From NCBI GenBank assembly GCA_002105175.1, contig MCGE01000012.1, forward strand, positions 186,001-250,000: DNA of 64,000 nucleotides, in the 5' to 3' direction. Below, piece after piece: positions 49,459 through 61,180 of this stretch (position 1 is the stretch's first letter; every line of letters begins with the position of its first letter). The DNA is from Absidia repens. Taxonomy: Eukaryota; Mucoromycota; Mucoromycetes; Mucorales; Cunninghamellaceae. Both the position numbers and the translations under genes were made by a program. Under the pieces are notes generated by a model, which had not been told where the DNA came from, made no database searches, and saw nothing but the letters and a program-made list of their open reading frames with translations.

Positions 49459-50108
49459 ATGGTAAAAGATTTAAACATATCAGCTGTCAATGGAGGAGAT
49501 TGTGTATAATTGTTGATCTTTAAAAGGCTAACATTTTTTATTCTTATTTTAGTCCGGTCGTATTATTGCTCAAGTTATTGTGTCAGTCGGAACTGTGGTT
49601 GGTCGAGCCTTTTTTGCTGCTTATAAACAAGCTGCTGCCAGTAAGTATAATGGACATTAGATATATATAGGAAAGCTCACACATATGTCATTGTCAATTA
49701 GACGCTGCTGCTGGTGGGGGAGCTGCTGCTGCTGCTCGAGGAGGAAAAGAAGGTGTGGTGGATGCCTTGACTCGCAAAACTGGCATGTCTATGGAAGAAG
49801 CTTGTCAAATTTTGAATATACAGAAGGATGCTGATCTTGCACAGTTGACAAAGGTAAGGTAGTAGAAACTAGAACGATCAAGTATTAAAGAACTGCCGCT
49901 CAATTTACTTTATTTATAGAACTATGAGCATTTATTCAACACAAACGAGGTATCCAAGGGAGGATCCTTTTACTTGCAGTCGAAAATTGTTCGGGCGAAG
50001 GAACGGTACGATATGGAGCATGCTGAAGAGCTAAAGAAAACCCAAGCCTCTCAAGAAGAACAATCCAACAACGATAGTCAGTCCTCACCTCCCCCTTCAT
50101 CATCATAG
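49459..50108 (+). CDS. PAM16: Mitochondrial import motor subunit Pam16/Tim16
   Basis: Exons: 49459-49461, 49553-49640, 49702-49853, 49920-50108; 143 aa. The protein reads [20 protein letters not shown] as hydrophobic N-terminus, then an Ala/Gly linker. A J-like domain follows: [17 protein letters not shown], then [19 protein letters not shown], without the HPD motif, as expected. It pairs with Pam14/Tim14 at the inner membrane to control mtHsp70 during protein import. The first exon is only the ATG; the frame before the acceptor of exon 2 has no other Met. Its poly(A) signal is 47 nt before the next gene's start codon. Confidence 0.95.
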
Positions 50109-50251
50109 GAATATATTCCCCTAGTTATCGTTTAGTTGATAGTTTTATATATTTATTATTTTTTATGTATGATATTCCGCCCTCGCCCCTTCTCCCATCG
50201 ACCCTCCACCGATCACATAGATTTCGCGCCGACAATTTTTTTTTGAAACTC

Positions 50252-50257
50252 AATAAA
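50252..50257 (+). terminator. Poly(A) signal of PAM16
   Basis: ACTCAATAAAATACCTTTTT about 145 nt after the stop. Confidence 0.55.
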
Positions 50258-50303
50258 ATACCTTTTTTTTTCCTTCTTTTGCTTTCCTTTCTCACAACAG
50301 ATC

Positions 50304-51837
50304 ATGCTGAAGGAGCCACAAGTGAAAAATCCTGCATCTCTGTATGACTGTGCCGACCTACTACAAGTGTCAAGAGATAGAGGGGCTATCCCCCGCTCTC
50401 TGATGAAAGGCGATATCGAACTTCTGCTGTACACCTTCATGGCGGTAAGTTGATCAAAAAAATAAAAAACCCGTTCAGTGTAGTTGACTCAATTTTGTGT
50501 TTTTGTACTATATAACAGCAAAAACAACACACCTTCAAAGCATTCGACGCTGTTTGGAACGAATTGAATTTTGATCATATTCACTTCGCCTGCCTCAATA
50601 AAGACAGTCGACATACGTTTATGAATGCACTATATGAAGACGTCTTTGGTAAGTCATATGGCACAATTGTGCGACGTGTCGATACTGATCTCTTTTATTT
50701 TTAATTTTTTGCTTTTAGATAAATTCACTGTCAATATTGATAAAGCAAAATACGGCGTTATCTATGCGCTCTATTTTCTGTTTATCACTCAACCCACAAC
50801 TTGGCCTATTCATAGTATTCGTGTCGATATTGGTAAAAAAATTCATACTTTTATTATAGTGTTTGTAGGCTGTCATGGATACCAAAAAAAAAAAAAAGAC
50901 TGACGTTTATGGTTATACATAGATCGATGGACCAAACTATTTGACTTCTACTTACAGTGCTGCAAATCCGGAACTAAAGAAGGTGCTCAAGCTGCCATGA
51001 TATTCCGGAAGATGAAGGATGGCTTGATGGCGTTTACATTTACTGTCAATCACAAGTTTGAAACAGCTAGTATACTGGTGAAAAAGGAAATGGAAGCTTC
51101 CCATAAGTAAGTAACAAAGCAAATACGGCTGGTCAATATATAAAACGAAACTCTCTCATTAATCTGGCTTGATTTTTTTGCTATTTTCCACTTAGTATCA
51201 TCGACGGCTACCAGGATTTGGAATCAAAAAGGTCACAGAACGATGCTGTAAGTACTAAAATATCGCCTCACAAACGCACAAAGTTGACATTTATTTGATA
51301 AGCCATTAATTATTTATCTTTTTTTTTTTTTACTAGACATCGACATGCTATGACTCAACTACGGATGATATCACTGCACTTGCCAATCGATACCAAAAGG
51401 TCAAACAACAAGCAATCATGACACCACAAGCAACGCTGGTGATGCAACGCTGGCTAAAGGATACCATGAATATCAACGAAACGGACCGAAGAAAGCTACA
51501 AAATGTGATGCTGAAAAGCGTATTGGCAACAAAAGAAACGACATTCATTGATTCGGTGACGGAAGCAGGTCGACAGATGTGGGTTGCTCGTGCGGATCAT
51601 GGATTAAGTGATATTGACGTGATGCTGCCTCATCGGATGCCACCCAGAGTGTATACGGATAAGGTACAATCAGCTCAATCGGACACAACTGAAGTGGAAT
51701 TATCGTCAAGACCAAGAAGACCTCAACCACAGCAGCAACAACACCGAGTCGATGGTGATGGTGGTGATGGTGGTGATGATGATGTTGACGACCAAGACAT
51801 TTTTTCCTCCACCTCTGATGTAGCTTCTCCGTTATAG
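50304..51837 (+). CDS. SNAPC1-like subunit of the snRNA-activating protein complex
   Basis: Exons: 50304-50444, 50519-50648, 50719-50832, 50923-51106, 51196-51247, 51337-51837; 373 aa. The conserved region (about residues 35-180) recalls SNAPC1/SNAP43. Its blocks are DIELLLYTFMAQKQHTFKAF, VWNELNFDHIHFACLNKD, KYGVIYALYFLFITQPTTWP, IRVDIDRWTKLFDFYLQC, and AAMIFRKMKDGLMAFTFTV. SNAPC binds the proximal sequence element and starts transcription of snRNA genes by Pol II and Pol III. The C-terminal third is disordered, with Gln and Asp/Gly tracts. The call rests on remembered similarity and needs a profile search. It lies 195 nt after PAM16 on the same strand. Confidence 0.75.
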
Positions 51838-52039
51838 TATAGCTTTTTTGATTGTATTTTATTGACCCCTTCCTTTCTCATCCTTTTATTCATTGTTTTA
51901 TATTGTTTATTCATCCATCACTCACGTTTCATATCGTGGTGTCTATTTTATTTTATTTTCTATCGCTCAACCCCTACTATATTTGCACATATTCATTCAT
52001 TAATGTATACCCCCAGCCCCTGTCCCATTTTATCATCAA

Positions 52040-52045
52040 AATAAA
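52040..52045 (+). terminator. Poly(A) signal of the SNAPC1-like gene
   Basis: CAAAATAAAAGCCTG about 205 nt after the stop, directly before repeat copy 7. Confidence 0.5.
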
Positions 52046-52119
52046 AGCCTGTCGATTTTGTCGATTTTTTAGGATTTGTCCTGCCAACAGAAAAAGGTCG
52101 CCTCACAAGTGAGAAAAAA

Positions 52120-52715
52120 AAATTGTTTTCATATTCCGCACACGTGAATTTTATTTTCTACTGTTATTTTTTCACTCTCTTTCCTTTTGTTTTCTTTTTT
52201 CTTCTTCTTTTTTGTTTATCATTCAAATATTTGGAGATCATCGCGAACTTAGATTAGTTTTAGGACTAGTTTAGAAGGGTTTTCAACTCAAGGATTACAA
52301 GTTGCATGGGGAAACCCTTTCATTTTAAGTTCAGGATTTGGGGCCTCCATAAGGTGGCTTTTTGAAGCCTTCATTCATTAGCTTGATTTAGTATTAGTTT
52401 TAGTTTGTATAATAATTTTTGTATATTCTACTGAATAAAATTGTGTCTCTTTTTATATAATTTAATGAAAAAAATGGCTCATTAATTTCTTTCAAGTCTT
52501 GTGCAAAAGATTAACATTGAACGTTATTGTACTTAATACCTTTGGTCTTTCTCATGAATTGTATAATATATTAGCTCTCATTTTGTTTAGTGTTGACCAT
52601 TCTTCAAACGTTACATTAGACCCCCTCATGCTTCCGCCAAAACATATTTCGTTACAATGAAATACTTTCCTTTTTTAGTATCTACCAAAATGCTTCAATA
52701 AAACATGTCTTTTAT
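52120..52715 (-). repeat. Dispersed repeat copy 7 (inverted)
   Basis: On plus it begins ATTCCGCACACGTGAATTTT (CACGTG at 52141-52146), then a T-rich tract and the core (TTACAAGTTGCATGGGGAAA). CTGAATAAAATTGTGTC follows near 52431 and GCTTCAATAAAACATGTC near 52691. It sits between the convergent SNAPC1-like and subtilase genes. Confidence 0.72.
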
Positions 52716-53222
52716 GAACCATACTCTGATTCATTGAACGATAAACAATGTCACCACTTTAGGTGTTTTTTGATTATTCCAGGTCACTTTCTACGAAGCG
52801 CGGTCGTATCCCTTTAATACAATTCATTTAAAGTAATCACGACTGTGCCGCCTGCATACTGGACATAACATATAGATCCAGCGCATTATTTTTTATGTAT
52901 TTATTTTTGCATGAGGTGTAATAATAAAAATGAAAAAAAATAATATCCAAACTGAGGTCGGTTGAACCCCAATGGGTCGACTATTGAAATGGAAAATGGA
53001 GGAGGCGCCTGTGTAATTACATCAAAGACTACACTTCATCAACTTCTCCGTGACACAGTAGATCACATTTTTTGTAAGTGTGAGAATGTTTTGAAATTGG
53101 GTGTTAATTAAAAGTTGCAACATCCAAGGTGTACATCTAATTTACTATGCATAAAAATCAAATCCCATTCTTCAGATCATCATCAATCCAGTAAGAGTAC
53201 AAGGCTAAAACAGTTGAGCAAT
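52716..53222. other. Intergenic stretch
   Basis: I see no gene between repeat copy 7 and the 3' end of the subtilase gene. Confidence 0.35.
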
Positions 53223-53228
53223 TTTATT
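53223..53228 (-). terminator. Poly(A) signal of the subtilase gene
   Basis: Minus-strand ACAATAAAATTGC about 170 nt after the stop. Confidence 0.45.
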
Positions 53229-53394
53229 GTTATAATATTAAATCAATCATCATCATCAACAAAAATAAAATAAAAACAGATAAATACTAGTATAATATAA
53301 GGCTAAACTAAACTGGATCAAAATAAAGGATAAGAGAGGGGGGGGGCAGGGAAAGGAAATACTGAAACTATATGCACCGACCATCAAACCAGAT

Positions 53395-53899
53395 TTATTG
53401 AGCTTCCGCACCATTGAAGATCAACAAGTTGGGAGTATCCTTGGGAACGCCACTGAGTACATCGCGGTTGCTGAGCTTGATGATCTTTTCCTTGATTTGC
53501 TTAGGAGTGATGTTGGTACCTTCTTCCAAGCTAAGAAGATAAGCAGCCAAACCAGCAACATGAGGAGATGCCATCGAAGTACCTGAGATGGTGTTGGTAG
53601 CATATTTGTTGGTGTTCCAAATAGAAAGAATATCTTGACCGGGAGCAAACACTATTACAAACAAAAGATAAAACCAAAATTGATGAGGGTCTTTGTCAGA
53701 AAGATAACATAATACAAAGTGTTCCTATATTACCGTCAACGCATTCGCCATAGTTGGAGAAGGAAGCTTTTTCGTCAAACAAAGTAGATGCTCCCACAGT
53801 GATAGCCTTTTCGGCACGAGCAGGGGAGTAATTGCATGCATCTCTGTTGTCGTTACCTATAGCGATTATTGAGAGATAAAGGTCAGTTATATATGCACC

Positions 53900-53939
<40 letters not shown>

Positions 53940-55027
53940 TAATGCAGTACCTGCAGCAACGGCAAAGATGACACCATTTTCAACAGCACCGTCAACCACT
54001 CTATCTAACGAAGGAGACTTGCCACCACCCAATGACATATTGGCGACAGCACCCTTGTATGCTTTACCAGATGAGCGCGCATTTTCAGCGTCTTGAAGAT
54101 GAGCTTCAGTAGCCCAACTCACACCAGCCAAAACGTCAGAGTTTGATCCAGAGCCGTTGCTTCGAAGCACCTTGACAGCCACAGGATGAGCTTTCTTGGC
54201 AACACCATAAGTTTTACCAGCAATGGTACCAGCGCACTATAGTATATAAAAAGAAATGAATATAGATTTGCATTGCTTGTATCTGTTCTATGCTTACGTG
54301 AGAACCGTGTCCATTTCCATCTTCGTCAGAATCACCTTGAGGAATGGTTTTACCCCAAATGGCACGTCCGTCAAAGTCATCATGATTCACATTGATACCA
54401 GTGTCGATCACATACACCTTGACACCTTCACCACCTTCAGGATTGTGTATATACTTGTTGAAGGTACGTAACGTCAATGCATCATGGTGAGAGATACGTG
54501 CGAGACCCCATGGCGCAGTACGTTGCATTTCACTAGCATAAACAACTGAGTCCTTTTCAATATAGGCAACCTAGACATATATGTATAATAATATACATAA
54601 AACAAATCGTAATATGAGGTCAGTATATTTCCGTCAAAGAGGTACACTACTTCATATCAATATTTACATCTTCAGAAGAACGGATAGCATCCAAAGTAGA
54701 AGCATCAAACTTGCCAGAATAGCCCTTGAGAGAAGCAGTGTTATACACATGACGTACACCGTGAGAAGATGAGCTAGGATGTAACCATTCAGTCCAAGGG
54801 TTGTTTTCGTTTGCCATGGTTTTCACCCAAGAGGTATGTTCATCGAGCTTGCTTTGGTGAACATTGTCTTTAAGAACAACAATGTAAGAATCGGACAAGA
54901 TATCGGCATCAGCACTGGTATATAAAGGAGATACATAACCCTCGGAGAAGGATTGAGTGGGAATCATAGGCACTGCCGTAGCATAACCTGCCAACATCAA
55001 AGCCCCAGTAAGAATGGTGAATTTCAT
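53395..55027 (-). CDS. Secreted or vacuolar subtilisin-like serine protease with I9 propeptide
   Basis: Exons (minus strand): 55027-54668, 54570-54298, 54236-53951, 53856-53734, 53651-53395; 432 aa. [20 protein letters not shown] is a clear signal peptide. An inhibitor-I9 propeptide follows ([20 protein letters not shown] to AYIEKDSVV). The S8 catalytic residues are Asp176 in VIDTGIN, His208 in GNGHGSHCAGT and Ser373 in GTSMASPH, all intact. The oxyanion Asn lies in AAGNDN. It resembles proteinase K and yeast Prb1, so it is probably a secreted or vacuolar endopeptidase. The intron after exon 3 has a 37-nt poly(T) (plus strand). No frame breaks were seen. Confidence 0.96.
53902..53938. repeat. 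Poly(T) run in subtilase intron 3
   Basis: A 37-nt homopolymer inside the intron near its 5' splice site in gene sense. Confidence 0.9.
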
Positions 55028-56126
55028 GATAAAGGTAGCGGGTGAGAAAAAAAAAAAAAAAGGAAATGAAAAAGATATATGAAATAAAAGAAAAGACAAC
55101 AAAAAAAAGGAGAATTCGTGCGTAGCCCTTTTCACGTAAACAACTACATGCGGAGAATAAAATAAATTTGGGCAAGAAAAAAGGCAGGTCCAAAAGGATC
55201 GAGTATCATACAACACAAATTAAATTTGTGTTCTCATATATAGCAGTAAAAGGCAATGGATGCCAAACCAATATTCAAATAGAAGAAATGCTGGGCAGAG
55301 AGAGATTATATCAACTTTCACAATCTTGACTCTGTTGCCACGGGCAAGAGCATCTAGTATCAGCGTTCACAGGTTTTCAAATCCAGTTAATCAAAGTACG
55401 CTTTACATTTTCTCGTCAAATACTTGAACTGTAAGTCGCCTCAATTGAAAATATTCGATCCATAATTTTATTTATAATGCGAAACATGATCTTTTTACGT
55501 TTTACCGGGCAGCTGTACATATGTCATACAAAATCCAGTTAAGTATCAGTTGAAACTCACATAGTATTCTACATTGATTTATATGTAAGCGTTTGACTTG
55601 TGAAAAAAGCTAACCTCAGAGCAAAAGTAATAAGTGAGATTTAATAAAAAAGGTAGCAAAATGAAACAGAGTGACATGTTTTCTTTATTTTTATTTATTG
55701 TTATGATCTATCACTTTTGGTCGCACAACACCTTTACACAAAATTTTGTTCGCTGTGATCAAGCAAAATCACCAAAAACCAAGATTTTTGGCGTATACTT
55801 TGGCATTCTATCACTCTGTGGCACCTTTGGCAAACGAATTTTCGGAGGGAAGAAATTACCACTATCTCGGAAAAGACAAACTAGGAAATGCGATTGACTG
55901 AAAGAAAGGTAAAGCGTTGTAGCAGTGTGGTTGTACGATAGCATGATATGGTAGATGGGTATTAACTTTGTTTTTTCCTTGTCCCTCCCAAATTTGTACC
56001 ATAGAAAACAACAGTTTGCCAAAAAAAAACTTCATTTCGGTGTATTTCTTCTTTTGATCTTCCCCCACTCTCCACTTCTCTTCTGTATTATTATTACACC
56101 CATATGCCTTAGATTATTATTCCATC
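55028..56126. promoter_or_regulatory. Divergent region between subtilase and AGC-kinase genes
   Basis: About 1.1 kb lies between two divergent start codons. No gene was recognised. ORFs at 55634-55897 and 55759-56022 overlap on opposite strands and lack motifs. Confidence 0.4.
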
Positions 56127-58114
56127 ATGTCGTTCTTATCAATAAAGAAATCAACACTGAATTTGAAAGGATCTATTCTTCGCCAGGCACATCGATTTTC
56201 ATCAGCCCACCAGCCTCCGTCCCCTAAAAGGAAACACGAACAGCCGCGTCAAAAAGAACAGACAATACAGCAGCAACCACTGGAAAAAACCCCAGCATCA
56301 TCACCATTAGTATCAACACCTTCATCACAAAACTATGATTTATTAAGTATATTTGTCTCTGAAGCAACACATGCTATTATTGCAAATAACGAAAAGAACA
56401 TTCGGCATGAACAAACACCTCTCATAGTCAGTGATTAATTCAAATTCCGCTTTTTTCGCTAACCCATTTTTTTTTTTTTGCGTTCTTCTTTTTATATAGC
56501 TATTCTCTATCGTTGTAGACCATGGCGACAAACAGGTCCATTTATCACGTTCCGCCTCTGATGTCATTGCACTGGAGCAACTATTCAAGAAGTACCATGA
56601 CGACATTCCCAGTCTTCCCATCTTTACAAATACCACCATCACTTCCAGTGCGGCACCTACGCTTACCAACTCTGTGATTCACAACTTTACTCTGCGTCGC
56701 CTCTTCCCCAAATCAAAATCCCGGGCAACCAATGAAGAAAAACTTCAACTTTGGCTACGACTATGTGCAATGCATCCGATACTAAGCAGATCATCTCAAT
56801 GGCACAAATTTTTATCTCCACAACGCGAACAAGATACTGTCGTCAATAAAACTACTCGCACAGCGTCATCACAGCACCAAGACTTATATCATTCGTCAAC
56901 AGCAGCACCTGCAACAACCAAGGAAACACCAACAATGCTACATATCTATTATGTGCAACAGCAACAGCAACAGCAACAGCACCAGCAACAGCAACAGCAA
57001 TCACCTCTTCAAAAGGCGCAACATTCGTCTTTACCAATCCATAGTGTATCCACCGTAAACGAATATCATCCTTCCATTCCGACAGAGACAATACGCCGCT
57101 ATAATTTGGACGATCCTGTTTTGACATTATCTTCTATTATATCGCTTCATCTTGACTCCGTTGAAGTTTACTCAGGCACAGCATCGAAAACGAAAGATCA
57201 AGATGACGACAGCATTGATAGCAACTGTGGTAATGAAGGTGATGAAAGCTTCAACAGTGACTGCAAGATTGTTGTTGATTGTGACGATGACGATGACGGC
57301 GGTGACAGTGGATTGCACGAGCTGGCTTCTTTATTACCTTCACCACCTTCTGAATCTTCATTTGGATTTATTGACGATTGGGTGTCAACTTCTGGTGTCG
57401 GTACATCTATTGCTATCCATCATCCATTGCTCATGTCATCAACAAGGCAAGCCAACCGTCCATCGCTTGGAAAAGGAAACACAGACGAAACCCAAGTAAC
57501 CTCTTCTTCTATCAACCATTTGGTGTCGACTACGTATCAGCAAATGGATCCAACAAAAGAACACAAGCAAACTTCTCGAATGACTCTGGATGATCTTCAG
57601 TTTTTGAAAGTCCTAGGAAAAGGTTGCATGGGAAAGGTAAGTAGTAAGACTTGCAATTGCTAGGAGGGGGGGGGTTGTAGACAAATACTTGAACATTATC
57701 ATTTTTATTTACGTATGTGTTTTAATTGACATAGGTTATGTTGGTCCGTCATCATCAATCAGCTCGACTTTATGCACTGAAATCCATAAGCAAAGAATGG
57801 GTTATAACACAACGGGAAATTGATCACACAATTATGGAACGCAACATTCTGTCCAAGGTTTCAAAAATACACCATCCGTTTTTGATCAAGCTTCATCATT
57901 CGTTTCAAGACGCGAATCAGTTATTTCTGGTCCTGGATTATCATGTTGGTAGCGATCTGGCCACGCAACTCCAACTGCATTATTCCTTCGATGCCGCTCG
58001 TTGTCGATTTTATACTGCTGAAATTTTGCTGGGATTACAAGAACTTCATCGTCTTGGTATTCTTTACCGGTAAGCTCACAAATATACCTTGATCGAATAG
58101 GTCATTTATTCAAC

Positions 58115-58160
<46 letters not shown>

Positions 58161-59436
58161 GTTTAGTGATTTGAAACCCGAGAATATATTATTGGCTGCA
58201 GATGGACATATCGTTTTGACCGACTTTGGATTCTCACGACTATTCGATGAAAATGAAGAAAATCAACTGTACTCTTTGGAATCAGCTGAAAATACAAGGC
58301 GGCCTTATCACACTAGGACATTTTGTGGCACAGTGGAATATATGGCGGCGGAAATGTACCTATCTGAAGAATACACATTTGCTGTGGACTACTGGTCTCT
58401 TGGTATCATCTTATATGAAATGGTATTGGGTTACACTCCATTTGATGCTGACAATGATTCCGAACTGTACCGTCGTGTTTTAGAGGACCCTATAGATATC
58501 CCTGAAGATATGTCCCTTGATACTGCAGACTTGATCCTTGGCTTACTGGAACGCGATCCTAGAGACAGACTCGGCTGTGCACAATTCTACGAGGGTGGTT
58601 CGGACTCTCAATCTATTCTGGATCAAGATGATATACGACAGCATCCTTACTTTTATCATTTGGATTGGTCTGACGTTTACAATAAACGACTTCCTGCACC
58701 CTTTGTCCCTCACATCAAGTCCGAAACTGACGTTAGCCATTTTGCGCCTGATTTTATCAACTTATCACCTCGACTTTCTGCACCCTGTCGTCATGAAGAC
58801 TTTGGCGATTATGATGATGATGACATTTATGATCTTGACCCTGATTGCAAGGCGTGGGAAAAAACACGATATAAGGATCAATATTATTATGAGGATGACC
58901 AAGATCAACAGTATTTGGAGGATGCCTTTGCGGGCTACTCATATATCAACGAAAACACATGCGTGGATACGGACTCTCTGTTGAATGAAGACAATAATCA
59001 GCATCACCAGTGCGGCAATGATGGCAACACAACAGTTTTGGGGCTTGTGGATACAATATCATCATCATCCGAGGATAGCTCATTGATACATGAAGGTATT
59101 GATCATATATCTCGTCAGTATCGTGGAACCGCCTGTATGGCTATCACTACAACGGCCACTGTGACCTCTACAACATCAGTAACGGCAGCATCGACCCATT
59201 ACCATCATCGCACCAATACGCCTGAACAACTTTTATCATATTCATCTTCACGCTCGCCTTATTGCACGAATCTCCGATCCACAACACCATCCCAGCAGCT
59301 TGGATTTCCAAGGCTTCAACACAGATACAATCAACACTATTCCACTATCTCCTCCTCTTCTTTATCGTTGTCATCATCATCTCACCCAGATCCATCTCAC
59401 CAAAATGAATCTGACGAATTTATTTGGCTACATTGA
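56127..59436 (+). CDS. AGC-family protein kinase with PX-like N-terminal domain
   Basis: Exons: 56127-56426, 56500-57636, 57735-58069, 58167-59436; 1013 aa. Residues about 101-230 resemble a PX domain (LFSIVVDHGDKQVHLSRSAS, then LQLWLRLCAMHPILSRSSQW), but the basic RRYSDF motif is degenerate, so lipid binding is doubtful. A Gln-rich tract and an Asp-rich acidic region follow. The kinase starts near residue 470: VLGKGCMGKV, ALKSISK, LYRDLKPENILL, LTDFGFSRL, FCGTVEYMAAEMY. The order and the YRDLKPEN/GTVEY wording fit AGC kinases of the S6K/RSK/SGK group. The APE motif reads AAE. The tail after the catalytic core is a Ser/His-rich disordered region. The exon 1 donor is GTCAGT, less usual than others here. 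Confidence 0.88.
56953..57000 (+). repeat. CAG/CAA tract coding poly-Gln
   Basis: An in-frame trinucleotide run encoding about 16 Gln with one His, within the kinase N-terminal region. Confidence 0.95.
58119..58159 (+). repeat. Poly(T) run in AGC-kinase intron 3
   Basis: 41 T a few bases before the 3' splice site, serving as an extreme polypyrimidine tract. Confidence 0.9.
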
Positions 59437-59632
59437 CCTAATTGCCTCTTGTATAGTAGCTGCATTTTCCCCCGCCTCCTCTCAACTACCACCTGAAAAC
59501 ATGTATTTACCCCCAGCCTATTTTTATTGCAATATATAGTATCATATGTGATAGATTTGTATGAATAGTATCAAAATCGACTGACAATTATTACTTATTA
59601 TATATATATATATCATTCTATTTCATCCATTC

Positions 59633-59638
59633 AATAAA
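59633..59638 (+). terminator. Poly(A) signal of the AGC-kinase gene
   Basis: TTCAATAAAAAATGACG about 200 nt after the stop, convergent with the ERCC1 signal 240 nt away. Confidence 0.55.
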
Positions 59639-59874
59639 AAATGACGTATTTTATCTTCCCCATTTTGTCCATAATGTCCACAATTCAAATGATGTATTTT
59701 TTTTAGTCTATTTTACATATAGTATTTCAGCTGCCCTTCAACTACATTGATGCTTAAATTCCACACATAGACACACACACACACACACATACACACACAT
59801 GTTGCCACTTTTTTGGGCCCAATACATCATCGTTTTGTATGAATAGCACAAAGTTGACAGATATCAACTTTATC

Positions 59875-59880
59875 TTTATT
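59875..59880 (-). terminator. Poly(A) signal of ERCC1/RAD10
   Basis: Minus-strand AATAAAGATAAAG about 170 nt after the stop. Confidence 0.45.
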
Positions 59881-60050
59881 ATATCATCAAACCAAACCAA
59901 AGATTTTCAATCGTATCAAATATATCAAAAAGAAAAAAAAATGTGTACAGAAAAGACTACTAAACTAAATCAAAACTAAAACTACGTCATGTATATATCC
60001 TATTCACCAGCCAGTATCCTAATTTTCCCAAAAGCGCGAGATAGTTTCAT

Positions 60051-60938
60051 TCATGGTTTTTGTTGTTGTTGATCGTGAATTATAAACGGTTGCGTGAGGG
60101 CCTGCTGTAATCGTTTGACCTTGAGTTCACCAAATCCAGGACAGAGACCCAATTCATGCGACGAGGCTTTGGTGATACCTTGAAAAGAGCCAAACGTTGA
60201 GAGCAAGGTCACGACATCGGTTTTGTTCACAGTCCGCACGTTCGTCAAGGTATCTGTCATTTTGGCCAAATAGTCATTATCATCGGGTCCATTCACCTTT
60301 TCGCGAATAAGATCATCAGGTTTGGATTCAAACGCCTTATAAGTTTCCAAGTAGCGTGCCGTTTCGTCGTGGCTCCAACTCAACATCAATGTAAAGTGGT
60401 AGGTCAGGCAAGAGTGATTCAGTTCGCGAAGTGCAGAATGATGATCATCCGTGTCTACCAACACCAAAAGTATTTTGAGCACATACATTCTTGAGAGTGC
60501 CGCCATACGTTCAAATATATAGGAAGGATACAGGCGATGATATCGAAGACTAGTGAATCAAAAAAAAAAAAAAAATGGACGTGTTACTTGTGGGTGAGTT
60601 TTTGTCCACCCGCCGGCACCAATATATGCTGACAAGATGATCGATTACCTTAGGTATAAGACACCAGTAGTGGCACCAACTACATAGTCCGGTTTGATGG
60701 TGTCGTCGAATTCATAGGGTACGTTATGAATGCAGCGCAGAAGAGGATTCTTTTGTTGAGCTGGATTGACCAAAATAGCATTGCCAAATGTTTTTCGTTT
60801 GGTTGTAGAGGTAGCAGTAGTAGCGGTGGCGGTGTTGAATGGAGTGGAGGGCGATGAGGGGGCAGTAGTGGTCGTTACATTGTTGTCATTGTTGCTTGTG
60901 TTTGTCGTTACTGGATCATTGACTGAAGAAGAGTTCAT
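60051..60938 (-). CDS. RAD10: ERCC1/Rad10 DNA-repair endonuclease subunit
   Basis: Exons (minus strand): 60938-60649 and 60549-60051; 262 aa. A Thr/Asn-rich leader precedes the central domain: GNAILVNPAQQKNPLLRCI, VPYEFDDTIKPDYVVGATTG, LYLRSLRYHRLYPSYI. A C-terminal helix-hairpin-helix follows, around TLLSTFGSFQGITKASSHEL, LGLCPGFGELKVKRLQQAL. This is the ERCC1/Rad10/Swi10 layout, the non-catalytic partner of XPF/Rad1 that cuts 5' of DNA lesions. The protein ends soon after the HhH2 domain in a short Gln tail, as in lower eukaryotes. Confidence 0.96.
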
Positions 60939-60994
60939 CTATGTCATAAAAGCGAAGGGTTAGAAAAAAAGAAGCAACTGCGCCTTGCAATTTC

Positions 60995-60995
<1 letters not shown>

Positions 60996-61034
<39 letters not shown>
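60996..61034. repeat. 39-nt poly(A) upstream of RAD10
   Basis: An unbroken A run in the short space between RAD10 and the ankyrin gene. Confidence 0.9.
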
Positions 61035-61035
<1 letters not shown>

Positions 61036-61103
61036 GGGGCTTTAAATGCGGTCAAGCCAAATTTCGCCTCTAAAGAACAAAATAAAATAGCAATAATTGG
61101 GTT

Positions 61104-61109
61104 TTTATT
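61104..61109 (-). terminator. Poly(A) signal of the ankyrin-repeat gene
   Basis: Minus-strand TCAAATAAAAACCC about 70 nt after the stop. Confidence 0.45.
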
Positions 61110-61180
61110 TGATTGAATAATATAATAATATAAACGGGTAAAATATGTACAGAATATATGTATGTATTGGGGAGTTGTTT

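Noticed and set aside
55634..56022. Overlapping ORFs of about 87 codons on both strands
   Set aside because: Neither shows a motif; they lie in the promoter interval of two divergent genes.
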